DNA from: Alentia gelatinosa
Lineage: Eukaryota > Annelida > Polychaeta > Phyllodocida > Polynoidae
Assembly (NCBI GenBank): GCA_950022655.1
Contig: OX465581.1
Coordinates: forward strand, 34,629,300 to 34,693,299
Direction: 5' to 3'
Length of the DNA: 64,000 bases
A model generated the notes under the pieces. It saw nothing but the letters and a program-made list of their open reading frames with translations. It did not search any database and was not told the DNA's origin. The translations under genes and the position numbers were made by a program. Shown here one piece after another: positions 22,501-37,500 of the stretch (positions are counted from its first letter, which is position 1; the number at the start of each line of letters is the position of its first letter).

Positions 22501-25500
22501 ATCCTATCAATGTGAGGAGATTACGTAGAATCTAACCTGAGGAGATTACGACCGCTTTTATCTAAAACCATTGTATATTGTATCTATCATTCAGCATTGC
22601 AAATCTAAGTTATCAAAGAAAATACAAAGTGACTGCCCATCTCTTCACGCACTACTTTGAATGCGAGGGGACTCTTGTTTTCGTAATCTTCACTCTGTGT
22701 AGGCCGGAAATTATGACTACCCGTAATCTGCGCCCGGTGAATTACACACTCCCTATAGGTTTAGTATGGAGACTCCGTATTAGATATACAATAAAACACC
22801 GTCAGTTAAGGGTAATGCTGCAGTATTAGTATGGACGGTATTTTGTATTCCTATATACCTATGAGCGAACAACCTATGATTACCTAACGCTGCTGGGGGT
22901 GGAATAACTTTTGTTTACTGCCCAGATTGACGTTTACTGCCCAGGTTGACAGTTCCGGGAGGTTTGGACCAGTCAGATCGTCTCTTACATAATTTTTTAT
23001 GAAAAGTGTAGTGGGGAGAAAACATATAGTGTCAGTTTACTCGCTAAGGTAGGATCTGGCTTCGGGTTTGATCGCGGGTAAGCAAATAATGGTTTTTATC
23101 GATAATAGCCAACAATTGCAGATATATAGGAATAGGGAAACCACGTACTGGTGGAAATAAATCAAAGTTGCTCGGGAAAAAATTGTCCAAGCCTTACCTG
23201 GTAACTTTGAATTATTCCCACCGGAACATAGTTTCCCTCTAGTGATGTTTCTAGAAAGCTTCGGTCATTGTACACTTACTTGCGGAGAGCCGTGATTCGG
23301 TCCATGAGTCTGGTAGACGTTCCTAATGTTTTCACTGAAATTATAAAACATCCAATCAGATATTTTAACCAAATTACTTCAATCTGGTGGGCCAAGTATA
23401 CTTATCAATGACTCCTTGTCTATTCCACTTAACTGGGTATATCATTTGCGGGAAAGGAAAATGAATCTAAACTCTTATAAGAAATCAAATGGCATTCCAA
23501 TATTTAATGGATTTTATATTCTATACGAAGGCAATGGCCCAGTTGGTATACCTGGAAGATGCAGTTTAATTAAGGATCCTACAAGCCCGACTCTGTATAC
23601 AGTATTACTCCGTTTCCTTTATTCGTTGCTTTTGTTATAATCCTAATGACGATGTATGGAAAATTCCTTAGTGGTTCCCTATCACATACCATGGATATAC
23701 AACTATAGAATACACTGTCCATACACATACTGATAGGCCATGCCTGGATTGTGTTCTCTACGTTTTACAAAAAACAAGCCATGCGTCGCTATGATGACAC
23801 CATCATTGTATGTTTACTACCATGTCAACAAAATATCTCAATTACATGAAAACAGAACGATTAAAGTAAAAGTTATAAAGCCATAACTAAAGGAATCATA
23901 GTTTCGTACGCCTAGAATAACAGCTAAGAAACAATACATAAAGCTATGACTTATCTATCAATCTGATTGGAGTAACCAAGGTATTACAATTACTATTCTT
24001 TGATTGGTGCCCTTTTGCAATATAAACATACTTAGCATTCCTTAATGTATGAACCGTAACTAGGATTACTATATACCCATGCCGTATATACTGTAAATAA
24101 GTACCGTTTTGCCATATAACGTAAAAATACTGTACGGAACAGTGTTCCATACGGCAAAATACGAAGCACCATCCAGTACACATTGACCAAAATATCAGTT
24201 GTTAGGCCAAATTAAATTATTCTCTTTTAAATTTCGGGTATATAGTAAATATAGAATGACCTACCATGCTTGTACAAGCCACAAAACTCGACAATAATTT
24301 ACGGTTCATAAGGAACTTGATGTATATGCCTCGTTCCGTACAAACCGTAAATTCTCATCTTGTTTTGCGGCTTGAACAGCAGGGTCAGGACATTCTATAC
24401 AAATAAATGTTAGCCATAATTTGATAAAACCTTTATAATGCTGCAATTAAACAATGTCATATCGCTAATTTCAACTTAAATGTACATCAATGTTGCCACT
24501 TACATTAAGAAGCACTGTCTTATTTTGGTTTATAGAGATATGAGCCACAATGTTTCCGAACGGAGCTATTTAGGAGTGTATTTTCCCGTAATCAAAGGCT
24601 TTGAGGCTCGTAATGAATAAAATTCAAATCAACGGTTATGGGTTCCGTCAGCTTAGAAACAATAGGTAGTGGTTTACTGTGGCCCCATTCATTTTCAATG
24701 GGAACTTTGCCATAGATCGATGATGAAATGCATTACACTTTAAGAAACTAAAAACCAGTCGTAACCTGAAAACTTGCATCTCTAGGTATATGGTAATTTT
24801 TCGGCATAATAGAAAAAGTATTGAAGTGAAGAAGACATAAATGAAAGACCAGAAATAAATAAATGAAATAAAACCCACATTTGCATTGGGCATATTGCAG
24901 TTAGCTTTCTTTAAAAAAGACTATGTTAAAGGACAACGAGCGTTTGTCTTGAGATTCGAAACACACTATAAGCATGTCGTTATCCATATCATTATAAAAA
25001 CTAGATAGAAAATATTCATTTGTATATATTTGTTCCATTAATTTCTCAATAAGATGTAGAATTATCCTTTCTTTAATCCAAAATTATTTCATTCTGTGCC
25101 TCTGAAACTTAAATCTTGCGTGTTTTTTCCCCCTAATTGGCTTTAATGGTACCCCCCCCCCCCCCTCCCAACAAACCCTTGAACTTCCATCTGTCTGGAA
25201 TTTGCAAGTAGTTTGCTTACCATTCAATGATGTCAGAATCAATTAGTACCGTATAGAAGCATGCATTAATGGTTTATTTAATTACTTAGCTATAGTAACA
25301 TGGCAAAACTAACGAAGCAGATCTGAGTCCACATCCATACATTTATAGAATGTATAGGTATTGTGAAGATATCCCTTAAATCAAATTAATTCACCTATAA
25401 CATAAAAGAAAACATCTACCTTATTCAGTAGAAATAGCAACCCCCTCATTTCACGTAGATATATGTATGTATACATATATATGGAAACTGATATATGTAC

Positions 25501-28500
25501 TAAATCTTCGGTTTTATTACAAACATATATTACTTTCATGTAATATGTATTTGTACGTGAGTCGTATGTGAACTACTCGTAGTGAGACGATCATATCTCA
25601 GTAAAAATTGCTCATGGAGCGACACCTAGTGGCTTACTGTGAAAACAAAATTGTCCACGCCTGAACCAAGAAAGAAAGTCTGCACTATATCCATGTATCA
25701 CTAATGCGTTATATCTGTCGATCTATATTTCCATTTTAGTATCAGTAATTTCCAGTAACATGTATAACTACCTCCCAATTGCGTTTATAATTTTTTTAAT
25801 TTTATATGTATAAATTCAGGTGTTCTTCTTCCATGAAGTCTAGCACTAAGCAGACCCTGCCTCGAAGCATTCCCGCCCAAAAGCCTGTTAAATTTTATAG
25901 CACTAGATTAAAAGTGTTAAACCCACCTAACATGACCATTTCTGAGCCTAGATGCAGTCTATATAAGATAATATAACTGATGGAAGGTCTGTTCTTCATA
26001 ATTAGAACCATTACCCTTCTCAGATAATCATATGAGCGACCATACCCGTTGAATACAATTACAGGAGCTGCTATTGATGAGTATGAAAAATGAATACTGT
26101 GGTGGCAATATAAAAGGAATACTCACCTGGACTGAGATTGGAGATATCTTTAAAGTGAAATATTCTCGGTTTGAGGTTATGAATAATTTCGACGCGGCAA
26201 AAAAGAAAAATCAGTTAGAGATCAAGTTTCGAATTCCCAAGATAAATACAATAAATATCCTAGATAATACTAGAAAAAAAACCAGTAAAAAACACCCCAA
26301 AAACTACACAATTGCCATAACATATACAATCACCCGGAAAAAATAAACTCTATGTATGATAAAAAAAAAAAAAAAGGATCAATAAGGAGGACAAGATATA
26401 ATGAATAAAAACTAGTACAAATAAGTCTTACCTGGCGCTTGAGATTTGCCTGGATCGGGTCGGCGGATCGGCTCGTAGTCGAAGTTGGAGACGACCACCT
26501 CCTGTCGCTCCGTCTCGTCGTCGGCCTCGGGGATAGCGCTGTCCACGCCGTCCACGCCGTCCACACCCTCGTCCTCTCCGCCGCTGTCCGCCGCCTCCTC
26601 AGCCTTGGGCCGGTTGTTCATCTGCAGCGTGCTGTTCAGCATGCTAATGAAGTTGTTCATTTCCTTCTCCTTCCTGCAACATGGGAATATGTAGTATTGA
26701 ATGGTAGGAGGAGTTAGTGTTAAAAGAGTAATAGTATTATATGCTCATGCATGAATGTCTCACACTTATGTGTCAGCTGTAGGGATTCCATTCGTGCAGA
26801 CTGTGCACAAAGTGATATCCGTACAATGTGACTTGCTGTAATATGTCGTTTTTAATTATTTCGAGGTATATAATAATGAGATATAGTGAGCGTGACTGAA
26901 TTACATCATCTCAGAAATATTCACTGAGTTTGAAAGCGAGATGAATATTTCCGACACAAAACAACAGAACAGATTCCATTCAGCCACACTAACTATGTCT
27001 GCCTGTATCAATAAAATTGCTCATCTCTTTTTCCTTACTGCAATATAGGGGTATCTAGTACGGAGCAGTTTCAGCGGGTTCACTTTGGCTCCCTATCTCA
27101 TGAGGATGACATCAGGAAACAACAGGAAACACAGCGGCATGGCTGAGCCTCAAACCACAGATCCTGATGTCGGCAGGCCAGTATGCTCCCCATTGAGCTA
27201 CCCTGCTGCCCTTTCTTTTTTTTCTTTATTTACCCTGCGGGGGCATCAGTGAGTCACCGGTTTGACACCCCACAGCAAATATACATTTTGTCAGTGAAAA
27301 AATATTCTCCAAAGTTAATGTACAGAGTTTCCTTCACAACATTGAAGGTTTCATCTAGAAAGGAATATTTTAGGTCAAGTCTCAGCTTGCTTGTATCAAT
27401 TTTTACATCGTATCAGTTCATACGGTGTATCTATATTATACATGGTGGATAGTAATATCATTCGTGATGTAACACCTCAGTGTGAGTGATAAGGTGCCCA
27501 GAAAGACTACCTGACTTCTTCCACCTGCTCGTCCTCCTCCTCCTCCTCTTCAGCCTCCACGCCGTTGTTGCCCTGCGGCGGGCAGTCGGGCTCGTCGGTG
27601 CCCCGGGCCGGGACGGGCGGCGGGCGGTTAGCGGGAGGGGCCCGGAGAGGCTCCGAGATCTCTACGTGCACGTGCCTTAGAAAACAACCAGGTGCGCCAG
27701 GTGAGCAAAAGAGTGGAGTGCAGAAATAGGAGGACGTCATTTAATGAAGAATAACACAAACAAAAGCTAAAAAATATCATTAACTTATATCAAACGCATA
27801 TGTAAGTGGTCTTGGGTAGTAACTATAGGGTCTTTTAGGGTGCCATAAGTATTTTTGAGAGCGACATACATATTTGTGAGTGTCATACATTGTGTGAGTG
27901 TTATACATATTTGTGAGAGTACCATACATTATGTGAGTGTTATAAATTTGTGAGAGTATCATACATATTGTTAGTATCATATATATTTGTGAAAGTAATG
28001 TCCATATTATTTATGAGTGAGACTGATGTGTGTTTATGAGTTTTGTTCGTGAAAGTGTTGCGTCTCTATGAGTGTGCCATGAGAGTTCTGTGCACATATG
28101 GACCTCTGTTCCTTGTTTTGATTGCTTGTTTAATGTCCCGGGGGATCCTTAATGTATGTAGGATTTAGCTTTTCTCACTGGGTTTTATGTTAACAGAGGT
28201 ACTATCTAAAAATTAACAGCGTTTCAAACAACTTAGCCTATAGATTATAGTAAAAGGGAAATATCCATAATTACTGCATTCTCTGAGGTTGGAGGGTTAC
28301 TGTAATAGCTGAATAAATGTGTATCTAGCTGAGGAAATAGCAGGTTGTAGTTGAGTCCCGTTTCAACTTGGAACTTTTAGTGCGTCTAAGGATCAGGGAT
28401 GCAAGTCATGTGAAGAAAAAATATAGGAAATAATCATTCAAGGAAAATGCTTGGGTAATGTTGGGATTGGTAGTATTGAATGTCCAGAGATATAGGATGT

Positions 28501-31500
28501 GTTTATATAGATCAATTAAGTAGACTCGCTCGCTTTCCGAAAATAAAAAAGTCTGCGCATTTCGGCGGTCTCTAAGTGGCCGGGTGCCGCCGAGGTGCCG
28601 CCTGGATACGGCCGGGTGCCGCCAGCTTGCAGATATTGAGGAATCTCGATAATTTTTAATGATCCAAATTTTGACAAATTTTAATGCCAGATATTGCAAT
28701 TTTAGAAATCGGTAATTCTATCTCACTACTTGCATACCTCACGCTTCATCGGTGCTATTAACAGATAACAACCAGAGTACTTACCGCGGTTAAAACATGA
28801 AGGGGAGATGTAACGAAACTAGAGCAATACAGGGTGTTCAAAGAATACTGAGCTGGATCCACATGTGGTATACGACACTTACTTCTTTCTTTCTTTTTCG
28901 CTCTTCTCTGAGCTCTCGGCTGCGTCCATCTCGGTGTCGGAGTCACTGCTGCTCTCCTCCGTCAGTGAGGGCTGCTTCGACACTCTGCGACCACCACCAG
29001 AAACCTTGCCCACAGTTCAAAGAAAGCGTGAGAGAATGCCAAGGGAGAAAATAACGCCAACTGTAAACAATACTATAATTGGGTTACCTATACCTTATAT
29101 AGATCGCATTTCCATGGGTTTAACCTGCAAAGCAAGGCGAGTTTGATATGCATCAACAATATATGCATGATAATAATCGACTATTAAATGCGCATCAAAC
29201 TGTATAAACCCATCCACAAAGTTACATTTGAGATGTTGGAACTGCATCATAGACAGACTAAATATGAAATCTTATATGAATGTTTGCTCTTCTGTAGCAA
29301 AAGGATCGTCTTGCATGGAAAAACAATGTACCCACATTGACATCAATAAAATCATACTCTTTTTTCAAGTTTGCTTTGAGTACACTGTGAGTGTGTATTG
29401 TGACCAGGATCCGGATCACAAGCGAAGTCAAGTCAATACCAATGTTTTACTCATCTTTTGGACCCAACCCATGGGCTTTTAACTCCTTTACCTTGCACTC
29501 CCACTTTTAACTTTAACAAATTTATTAAAGTTGAATGTAAAAACAGACAACAGTCTTGGATGTGTCAACACACACCCAATTTGATCCAAACATAAGATTA
29601 CTCTGAATTTAATCAAACCTGCACTCTACCCTACCCCAAGACCACTCTGGAGTCTTGAGTCATGGTTTATTTGCCCACACCCAGTGAGATACCGCCTATT
29701 ATCTCACCCCAGATAATTTTTCTCCATAGACTTAACATTGGGAACTCGTATCTAACGCCCATGAGATATTTAGGAAAAATATCCAATGGGGGATTAAGTC
29801 ACAAATGTTAGCCCATTAGTCAATGTAAAGGGTGAGATAAATTCAGAAACCCATTTAAGTTTAGGGTCATAGCTCAATCCCATCTCGTTTGAATCGCTAC
29901 ATAATTCACTACAATATTTTCCATGTGGAATTACTACGCGATTCAAACTCGATGGGATACAAGCTCTGACCCTTGACTTTCATGGGTTTCCTCTATATCA
30001 GACAGCTCCTGACACTACCCCAGTGTCAGATCCAGCATCTGACATCAAAACAAAAGCAGCCTGAAGATTCCTATTAATGAAACCGCTATTTGTTGAAAAT
30101 TGCCATTGCTACAACAAGAAACCACACCCCCAAACTGTGACATCATGGCCAGGGCTGACCGCAAACAATTAATATAACGATTCCCCTAGAAACGTGTTGA
30201 TCAGCAAGGACAATGTTCGATAGCGAGTATACGATGACATCAACGATCTGTTGCGTGACAGTGCATTTAAGCAGTAACTGCAGTTATAGCATGATATGGC
30301 TTGTCTCCACCGAACCATTATAATTCACATAAATATGATTACTGATGCTGTTGGTTTGTGAATTTTCTCTCTCAATTTTTTTTTTTTTTTTTTTTATAAT
30401 TCTATTTATTCCTTTTTATCAACACAGGTAAATTGAGGTAACTGCGGGGTGATTGAGCAGCTCTCTCACCTTGTCTGACGTGGAGGCTGAGTGTGGTCGT
30501 AGCCGGTGGCGCTCGCCCTCCCCGTGACTCTGGTGTGACGGCGGGTAGTAGTCGGCCGACTTGGCCACCCCCGCCGACCGCGGGCGAGCCTTCTGCTCCG
30601 ACCGCTTCTGGTCCACATCTACGGGCGTACAACACATCAATATAATCACTCAGTATGAATCAGCTACCGTCCCTAAAACTAGATAAGTTCTTCGTCCCCC
30701 CTCCCCAGCCCCCCCCCCCCCCCCCCTCACCGCCACCCACACACACAGAAAAAAAAGACCAACAACAAAAACAACTCAGGTATGTCAGTTGGGGTCATGA
30801 ACAAATATCAGTAAAATCAGAAAATACACCAAACTTATAATGCCTCCTTATTATTTCTTAAAGAAGACCAGTCTAGATAGGTTTAGAGGGAATATCTTGT
30901 CGAGTTAAATATCAGAAATGTTTTTCATGTTGAATTTACTGCATCAAAGAGACTGAGATAACATGGAAAGCACATTGTTATTGATCATGGAATGGGGATG
31001 CGGTGTGTGAGGAGGTTTGAACCACTGTTTGTTGATGTGAATGGGGTAGAGAGTCACAAGTGGTTATTTTCAACCTAGGAAACAGTTTGAATATTTCCAG
31101 TACTATTGCTGTCCGAACGGAAATGTGTCCTTCTTTAGGACAGACAACTATATAAAGATCTGTCGGATATTACAAATATTTATAATAGCAAAGTAGTCAA
31201 ATTTATTAATCTTATTTGACAAACATGCACCACAAACATAAAGTGAGATTACCCTTTAATTGTTACCAACAAGCGTATGATGTATCGTAAACTTGTTTTA
31301 GGGCGTCATCTCGAGGTTGCCGATTCATGCATGTTATGTGTATGGAATTGTAGATAAAGATGAAAACTGAAAAGTTAATATACAGACCAAGGGCTGGTTA
31401 TAGATCATAGACTCACCAAGACTACGAGCCGTGCGCGGGGTTTCGCTCTCCTTCTTCTCTCGTCGTCTGGCACGAGCAGACAGGTTCACGCTTTGCTGCA

Positions 31501-34500
31501 ATTAAGATGACGGAACATTTATGGTAAATCAGGAATTACAGTAATCACTTAACATTATCAGCAGCCACCGCCCATCATTTATCATAAGAACCGGTAAAAG
31601 CAAAGACACTGGAAGCGTGAAGCTCTTGTTCATTACGGCTACATGTTCAGGTCTAAGACAGCGTGACAATCCAGTGACTGAGAATATTGTGATTGTCAGT
31701 CCAGTGACTGAGAATATTGTGATTGTCAGTCCAGTGACTGACACTATAGTGACTGTCTGTCCAGTGACTGACAATATTGTGATTGTCCAGTGACTGACAA
31801 TATTGTGATTGTCTGTCCAGTGACTGACAATATTGTGATTGTCTGTCCAGTGACTGACAATATAGTGACTGTCTGTCCAGTGACTGACAATATAGTGACT
31901 GTCTGTCCAGTGACTGACAATATTGTGATTGTCTGTCCAGTGACTGACAATATAGTGACTGTTTGTCCAGTGACTGACAATATAGTGACTGTCTGTCCAG
32001 TGACTGACAATATTGTGATTGTCTGTCCAGGGACTGACAATATTGTGATTGTCAGTCCAGTGCCTGACAGTATATAACAGAACTGAAAAAAAAGCTCTTT
32101 AACCCTTTACAGGTGGGGCTCTGTGGCAGAACTATGTTGGTTGTGACGGTTACCAGGGACCAGCATAACGCTAGGCGACGGGCCTATTGTCGTCAGAACC
32201 TAAAATCGATTGTTTGATCATGTGATTTAGCACTTAATCCTTAATTCTATTTCTATTTCTTTTACCTGAAAATGTTTAATACTATATCAAAAGTGTATTC
32301 TCTGGAAGTCCCATGTTTATTAATCCATTATTTCTTGATAAATCATTAAAATCGTAAATATTCAGGGATGTAAGTTTGGGTCAGGAAAAAAAGAGGAAAT
32401 ATTTTCCATGTGGAATTTACTGCCTCAGACTGAGAGACCCAAGACAACATGGAAAACGCATCAATAGTGACCATGAAATAGTATTGAGGGAGTGTGGGGA
32501 GGTTCAAACCACTGTTTATTGGCGTGAATGAGGCTCAATGCATACCTTCGTTATATACATAAAAAATAATTTTATAAACTGTAAATTAAAACAAGGAATA
32601 CTGCCATCGCTGAATATTGTAAATGATGCTTCAAGGCATCATTCGCCCTATGCTGGGGAATGTCTCATTCGTCATCAATAGGTTAAAAGTAAAAAAATAA
32701 ATAAAAAATGTAGTTGGGCTGGCGTACCCGTGGCGTGTCGTCTTCGCGGCCGGGGTCGTCCTTGGAGCTGTTCACGGAGGAGGAGACGGAGCCGTAGCCG
32801 CTCTCCTCCTTCTCCGTCATCGCCGCCCGCCGGGACTGGCTCTTCCGCGGCACGGCCGAGCTGCTCGCCGGCTCCCGGGCCGGGGTGGGCCGCGGGGGCA
32901 GCGGCCGCGGGTTCTCAACGGGTTTGGCCTGGTGAAGCAAGCAACGTCAGACGTTTAAAATACATTGATAGGAATTGATAAGACCACAGCGACTTACTGG
33001 TGAATTATGTTTTTTTTTTTAATGAATCTTCAAAGATTTATTGGTGAATAAGGATGTATCTTTTATGAATCCACAGAAAAAATGTGATTGAGTACATGGT
33101 AATTCGGTTAAAATGCGTAATTAATATCAATCTTACTGGAATTGAAGTGCACTTTTCGAGATTTTACAGATTTACTCTATGGTAAGTCTGCAAGGTGTTA
33201 GTATAGTTTATAATCGTAACCTTTATGTTAGCAATGCTGATGGCTTTGGAATATTACATTTTACTAGTTTCTTGCCTGCTGTGAAAATCGAATAAATCAC
33301 TGAAATATATTTAAGATGCCAATGTATAACCTAGAAACGAAACAATGACAATAATCAAACACAAGTGGTCATGCTACAGTAGCGTGCGTTTTGATTGTGG
33401 CAGCGATAGATACCCAACCAAATATAAAAGAAAAACACTGCACTATCACAAATAGGATTTAGTGAAACAAAACTTTCAGACTATGATATTAGTCTGCTAT
33501 TAAATGCCTGGGATACGTTTACCATGTGTCACCATTTTTTGTTCTTTGCTATCTAAAACTGTAAATACATTTGCATTGACAGTATACTGACTCCAGATGA
33601 GAGCATGCAATAATGTCAGGATAAAAACATACAGGGATGACTGTTTCATATATGACACGGGGATGTCAGTTGGGATCAGAAAAGGTGAGGGAAATAATTT
33701 TGTTGTAGGATTTTCTGCCTTAGAGGGACAATACAAATATGAAAAAACGTATCGAGATTCACACCACTGTTTTATCAAGATGACTGGGGCTCGATTAATA
33801 TCAGCTTTGCTTTACACAAGGACATTTCTTAAAAAAATATTTTGAAAATGAAGAAGTGGATTTCCATGGAAAATGGAAAACTGCCATCTCTGTATCAACA
33901 AATATATAATGCACTATTGAAGGCTATAGAAGGTAGAGACACTGGTATGGATTCTGCACATTACTTAGTCTTCAGAATATTACACTTCGGAGATCCGGAA
34001 AAGCTGAGCATTGGAATCCACCTTGCTGCCAATATTAAACATCTAACGAAGCGAACAACAGCGACCAAACGAATATTCAACAATAACCATGAATAAGAAC
34101 ACTTCCCTACCGAGAGATATAGCATGATCTGTTAGATGGTGAGAGATAGAGCTCATTATCATTGATTTAAATTCGGAGTCCCCCTAAGCGTTTATGCCCC
34201 GAAACGTGTGTATCTACATGTATATACTTAAACAAGGCATAGTATCTTTTCTCAATTTCTCTTAATAAACGGGAATAAATTCCAATTGGTGCTATTTTGG
34301 TGGTTACTGTGCATCAGTTATTACTGAAAAATGGGGGAATTTACATCATGTGTTGATTAGATAAGGGTTATCTTAAAACGCTGTCACATTAGTGTAAAGG
34401 TTTCATGTTAGCACGCAACTGATATAGGTTTAGGGAAGAAAAAATGTCCAATAAAATAAAAAATTTGGAGGGATGGGAATTTTTGGGATGAATTTTCTTT

Positions 34501-37500
34501 GAAAGTAATATGGGGCATGTGCGGTGCCCCTTCCTAGCAAAAGTGAAACAAGGATACAGAAATACGTTTAAAAGTGCTGTTCCTGTGCTGAGAAGTACTA
34601 TTGCTGTAATTCGTCCAAATCCCCATGTTCATCTCAGTATACATACACTGTAAACTACTTATAGAAACTGTATGTGGCACCACAACTGTAATTGTTAAGC
34701 CGCAATTTTGCATGGACAAAGATTAAATGGTTTCTGTTGTTTTACTTTTGATTGAACACTATATTGTGAACAACAACCTAAGTTTGCTGGCATGGACTGA
34801 TATATTATTAAAAATAAAGCGAGATACATTAAAATCAATATACAAAATATCAAGCTCTTTCCGGGATGGCGCGACATTTCCAAAATATATCTAAAATAGA
34901 TAACACTACTTTCTTTATTCAATTAAAAGTGGTATCACTCTCATGGCTAGAACCATACTTATACAACCGATGCTAAAAAAACGTCTTAAACACTAAAAAA
35001 AAATCTCTTTTTTTCCAAAAAAGATCATATAAAAACACCTGGGATATTTGTTGGAGAGCTGTGAAAGAAAGAGGCCCTGCTTACATTGTTAAATACTCTG
35101 TTATTTTTGGCGGGCTTGTTGTTGTGCTGACTGTTGTCTCGGTGCGAACCGGAGCCTCGCTGCGGACTTGAGGACTGGTCCTTGTCTGAGTCTCGTTTCG
35201 ATCGTTGGCGCTTCTTGCGCAGCGCCTGGCGACACGGGCTGTCGCGCCCGGAGGGAGGGAGGTCACGGGGCTCAGGGCCGTGCGAGTGCTACACAGGGAG
35301 CAAAGGCAGAGGAGGAAAAAAAACAGAGGAAGACAAACAATCAAAAAACGGAACCAAAAAAAGGTATAATCCGTGAAAGTGCTATTAAATCGTGTATTTT
35401 CTTAAAGAAATCATCAAAGTAATGCGAATTTTAGTTTTAATTTATAGATTTATTGTTAGAAATTAATGTTTGTGTGAAGAAATGATTGTAATCATATATC
35501 AGTGTATATATAGGTGACGTGAAACGTGGGTCTCAAAAGAGGATCAGATCAAGTTGAATAAAAGTGCGAAAAAGAATATCATTAATCGGCATATGTTGAT
35601 TGGTAGTTTTAAAATATAATCAATGTTCTTTGAATTTTCAAGATATTAGGGCAAAGAGAGAGGTATCATGCAAGGGCCGCACAAATAAAGTTTTTACATG
35701 GACAATCATAAAATAAATATTTATGAATATAGAGCTAATGATATGCATCCCCTGTACCTAGTTCACTATCTAATACCTAATCCCTGCTCAGTTCATTTCC
35801 GTAATTCATCCCACCCCTGGTATGTTTTTTTCCCAAACAGCTCGTACTCAACGCCTCGTGAGATTACTCCACAACCAAAATAAATGACGTATCTTCAGCC
35901 GATATGGATCTCGATGCAGTTCCTTCTTAATACCTAATCGTGAGCATTGCCTTTGATATTTTTTCGAACAAGGAAGCCTTCTGCTGTTTTTCTGTACCCA
36001 TGGAGAAAAGGAGCACCTCCTATTAGTATCTCGCCATATTCATACATTTTCACGTAGCTATTTTTCTTTGAACTTAGAGGGACACAAAGGAGGTAATGCC
36101 AATTCTGTTGTCAAACAGGGATCTTTGCACTTCATGTACTGGGTTGGACTAAAACAATCAGGGAAAAAATGTTAAATTACATTCATTTACTTATAACTCG
36201 CAAACCAAGGCTAGCCTACTTCACCCAACACCAAAAAAAACATTCACAAGAAAACCGTCACCAATGAAAAGCTCCCTCAGAATAACCATGTTAACACGAC
36301 CTTCCGCTCCTGACCTTACCTTAGAAGGAGTGTGTGGCCTTGACCTTGTGGGAGTATTTGACCTTGACCTATTTGGGGTTGCTGACCTTCGTGAATCGCC
36401 TGAGCCCGTGAGATTATCGTGCGAGGCTCTGGGAGTGGGTTCCTCCAGGATGGGCTCCAGGTCGGGGCCCACGTGGAGGGGCTCCAGCCCGTTGTCGGCG
36501 GGAGCGGGGGTTTTCACCCGGGAAACGCGGTCGTAGGCCTTAACGAGGGGCAACAACAGGGGGTGCCGTGAACAAGCATGCGTGAGTGGTGGCGGGAGAG
36601 CCAGAGGAATGATGGAGTGCTATCAGCAGATGTACACGTACTCTACAAAATCGTCTCTTTAGTGCTTTATGCCGAATTATTTCTAAATGATTCCTTTTTA
36701 TTATTATTATTTGATCGGCATCGGCTGCAGACAGATGGTTTTAGCCTCGTAATCCAGAAATTATTTCTAAATGAAATATGATTGAAAAAGGACTGTTTTT
36801 TAGGCGAATTTCTGGATATAGAGATATGCATTTCTGGAATTTGCCATCTTTTGTTTGGAAAAGTGTACCCGCTGATAGTTCTCCAATAAGTATCATGCAT
36901 TGATTAAATGGGTCATGCTGCTTTTAATTGAAAAGGAAATTACAAAAAAAGGAATTATTAAATATATCCTTCACCCAGAAACCAAGCTGCAAAGATCACA
37001 AAAACTTATTTCAATTGAATCATAATATTGATGGTAATTTAATTCATGCTGCAGTTCCTTTCAGTTCTTCTTTGTAAGAATATGCTTTGGTCAAACCTTT
37101 GAAAATAGAGGCTCCAGAAGCCGTGGAATGAACATAGTAAATACAAGTATTTTTCAATGTGAAAGCCTTTGTTCGAGTACATTACAGAAATTTGGAGACA
37201 AAAAAGAAGTCTGGAAAACCTCTCAGGATGTTCATGATTATAACCGACCATATTATGTGCTCCGAAGAAAGGTTCAGGAACTGCCAACAAACCATGATTC
37301 GATCGTGGGGTAGGCCAACGCATACTGATCTATGTATGGAGCTAATATCACCAATTTATGTTCCAGACCCGAAGTAGGCATTATAATCAAATAACTTGAA
37401 TAGTTTCAGCGAATAAGGTTAATAGTATTCTTACAATTTCAGAATCAATTAAATGTAAAGAAATCACATTTTATCTGAGTGGATATGACAATAATGGATT

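Noticed and set aside
26439..26717. Plus-strand frames over NEK4 exon 15
   Set aside because: Shadows of the minus-strand exon; the same holds for frames opposite exons 7, 8, 9, 10 and 14.
31668..32075. CRISPR-like array
   Set aside because: Units are contiguous with no unique spacers, and the locus is a eukaryotic intron.
31744..32077. Open frames of about 95 codons on both strands ([10 protein letters not shown] and VTGQTVTIL repeats)
   Set aside because: The 30-bp unit has no stop and a period divisible by 3; frames open on both strands of a minisatellite are not evidence of coding.
37128..37377. Plus-strand frames of 60-70 codons in NEK4 intron 7
   Set aside because: No homology recognised, no splice or promoter context, and length expected by chance.
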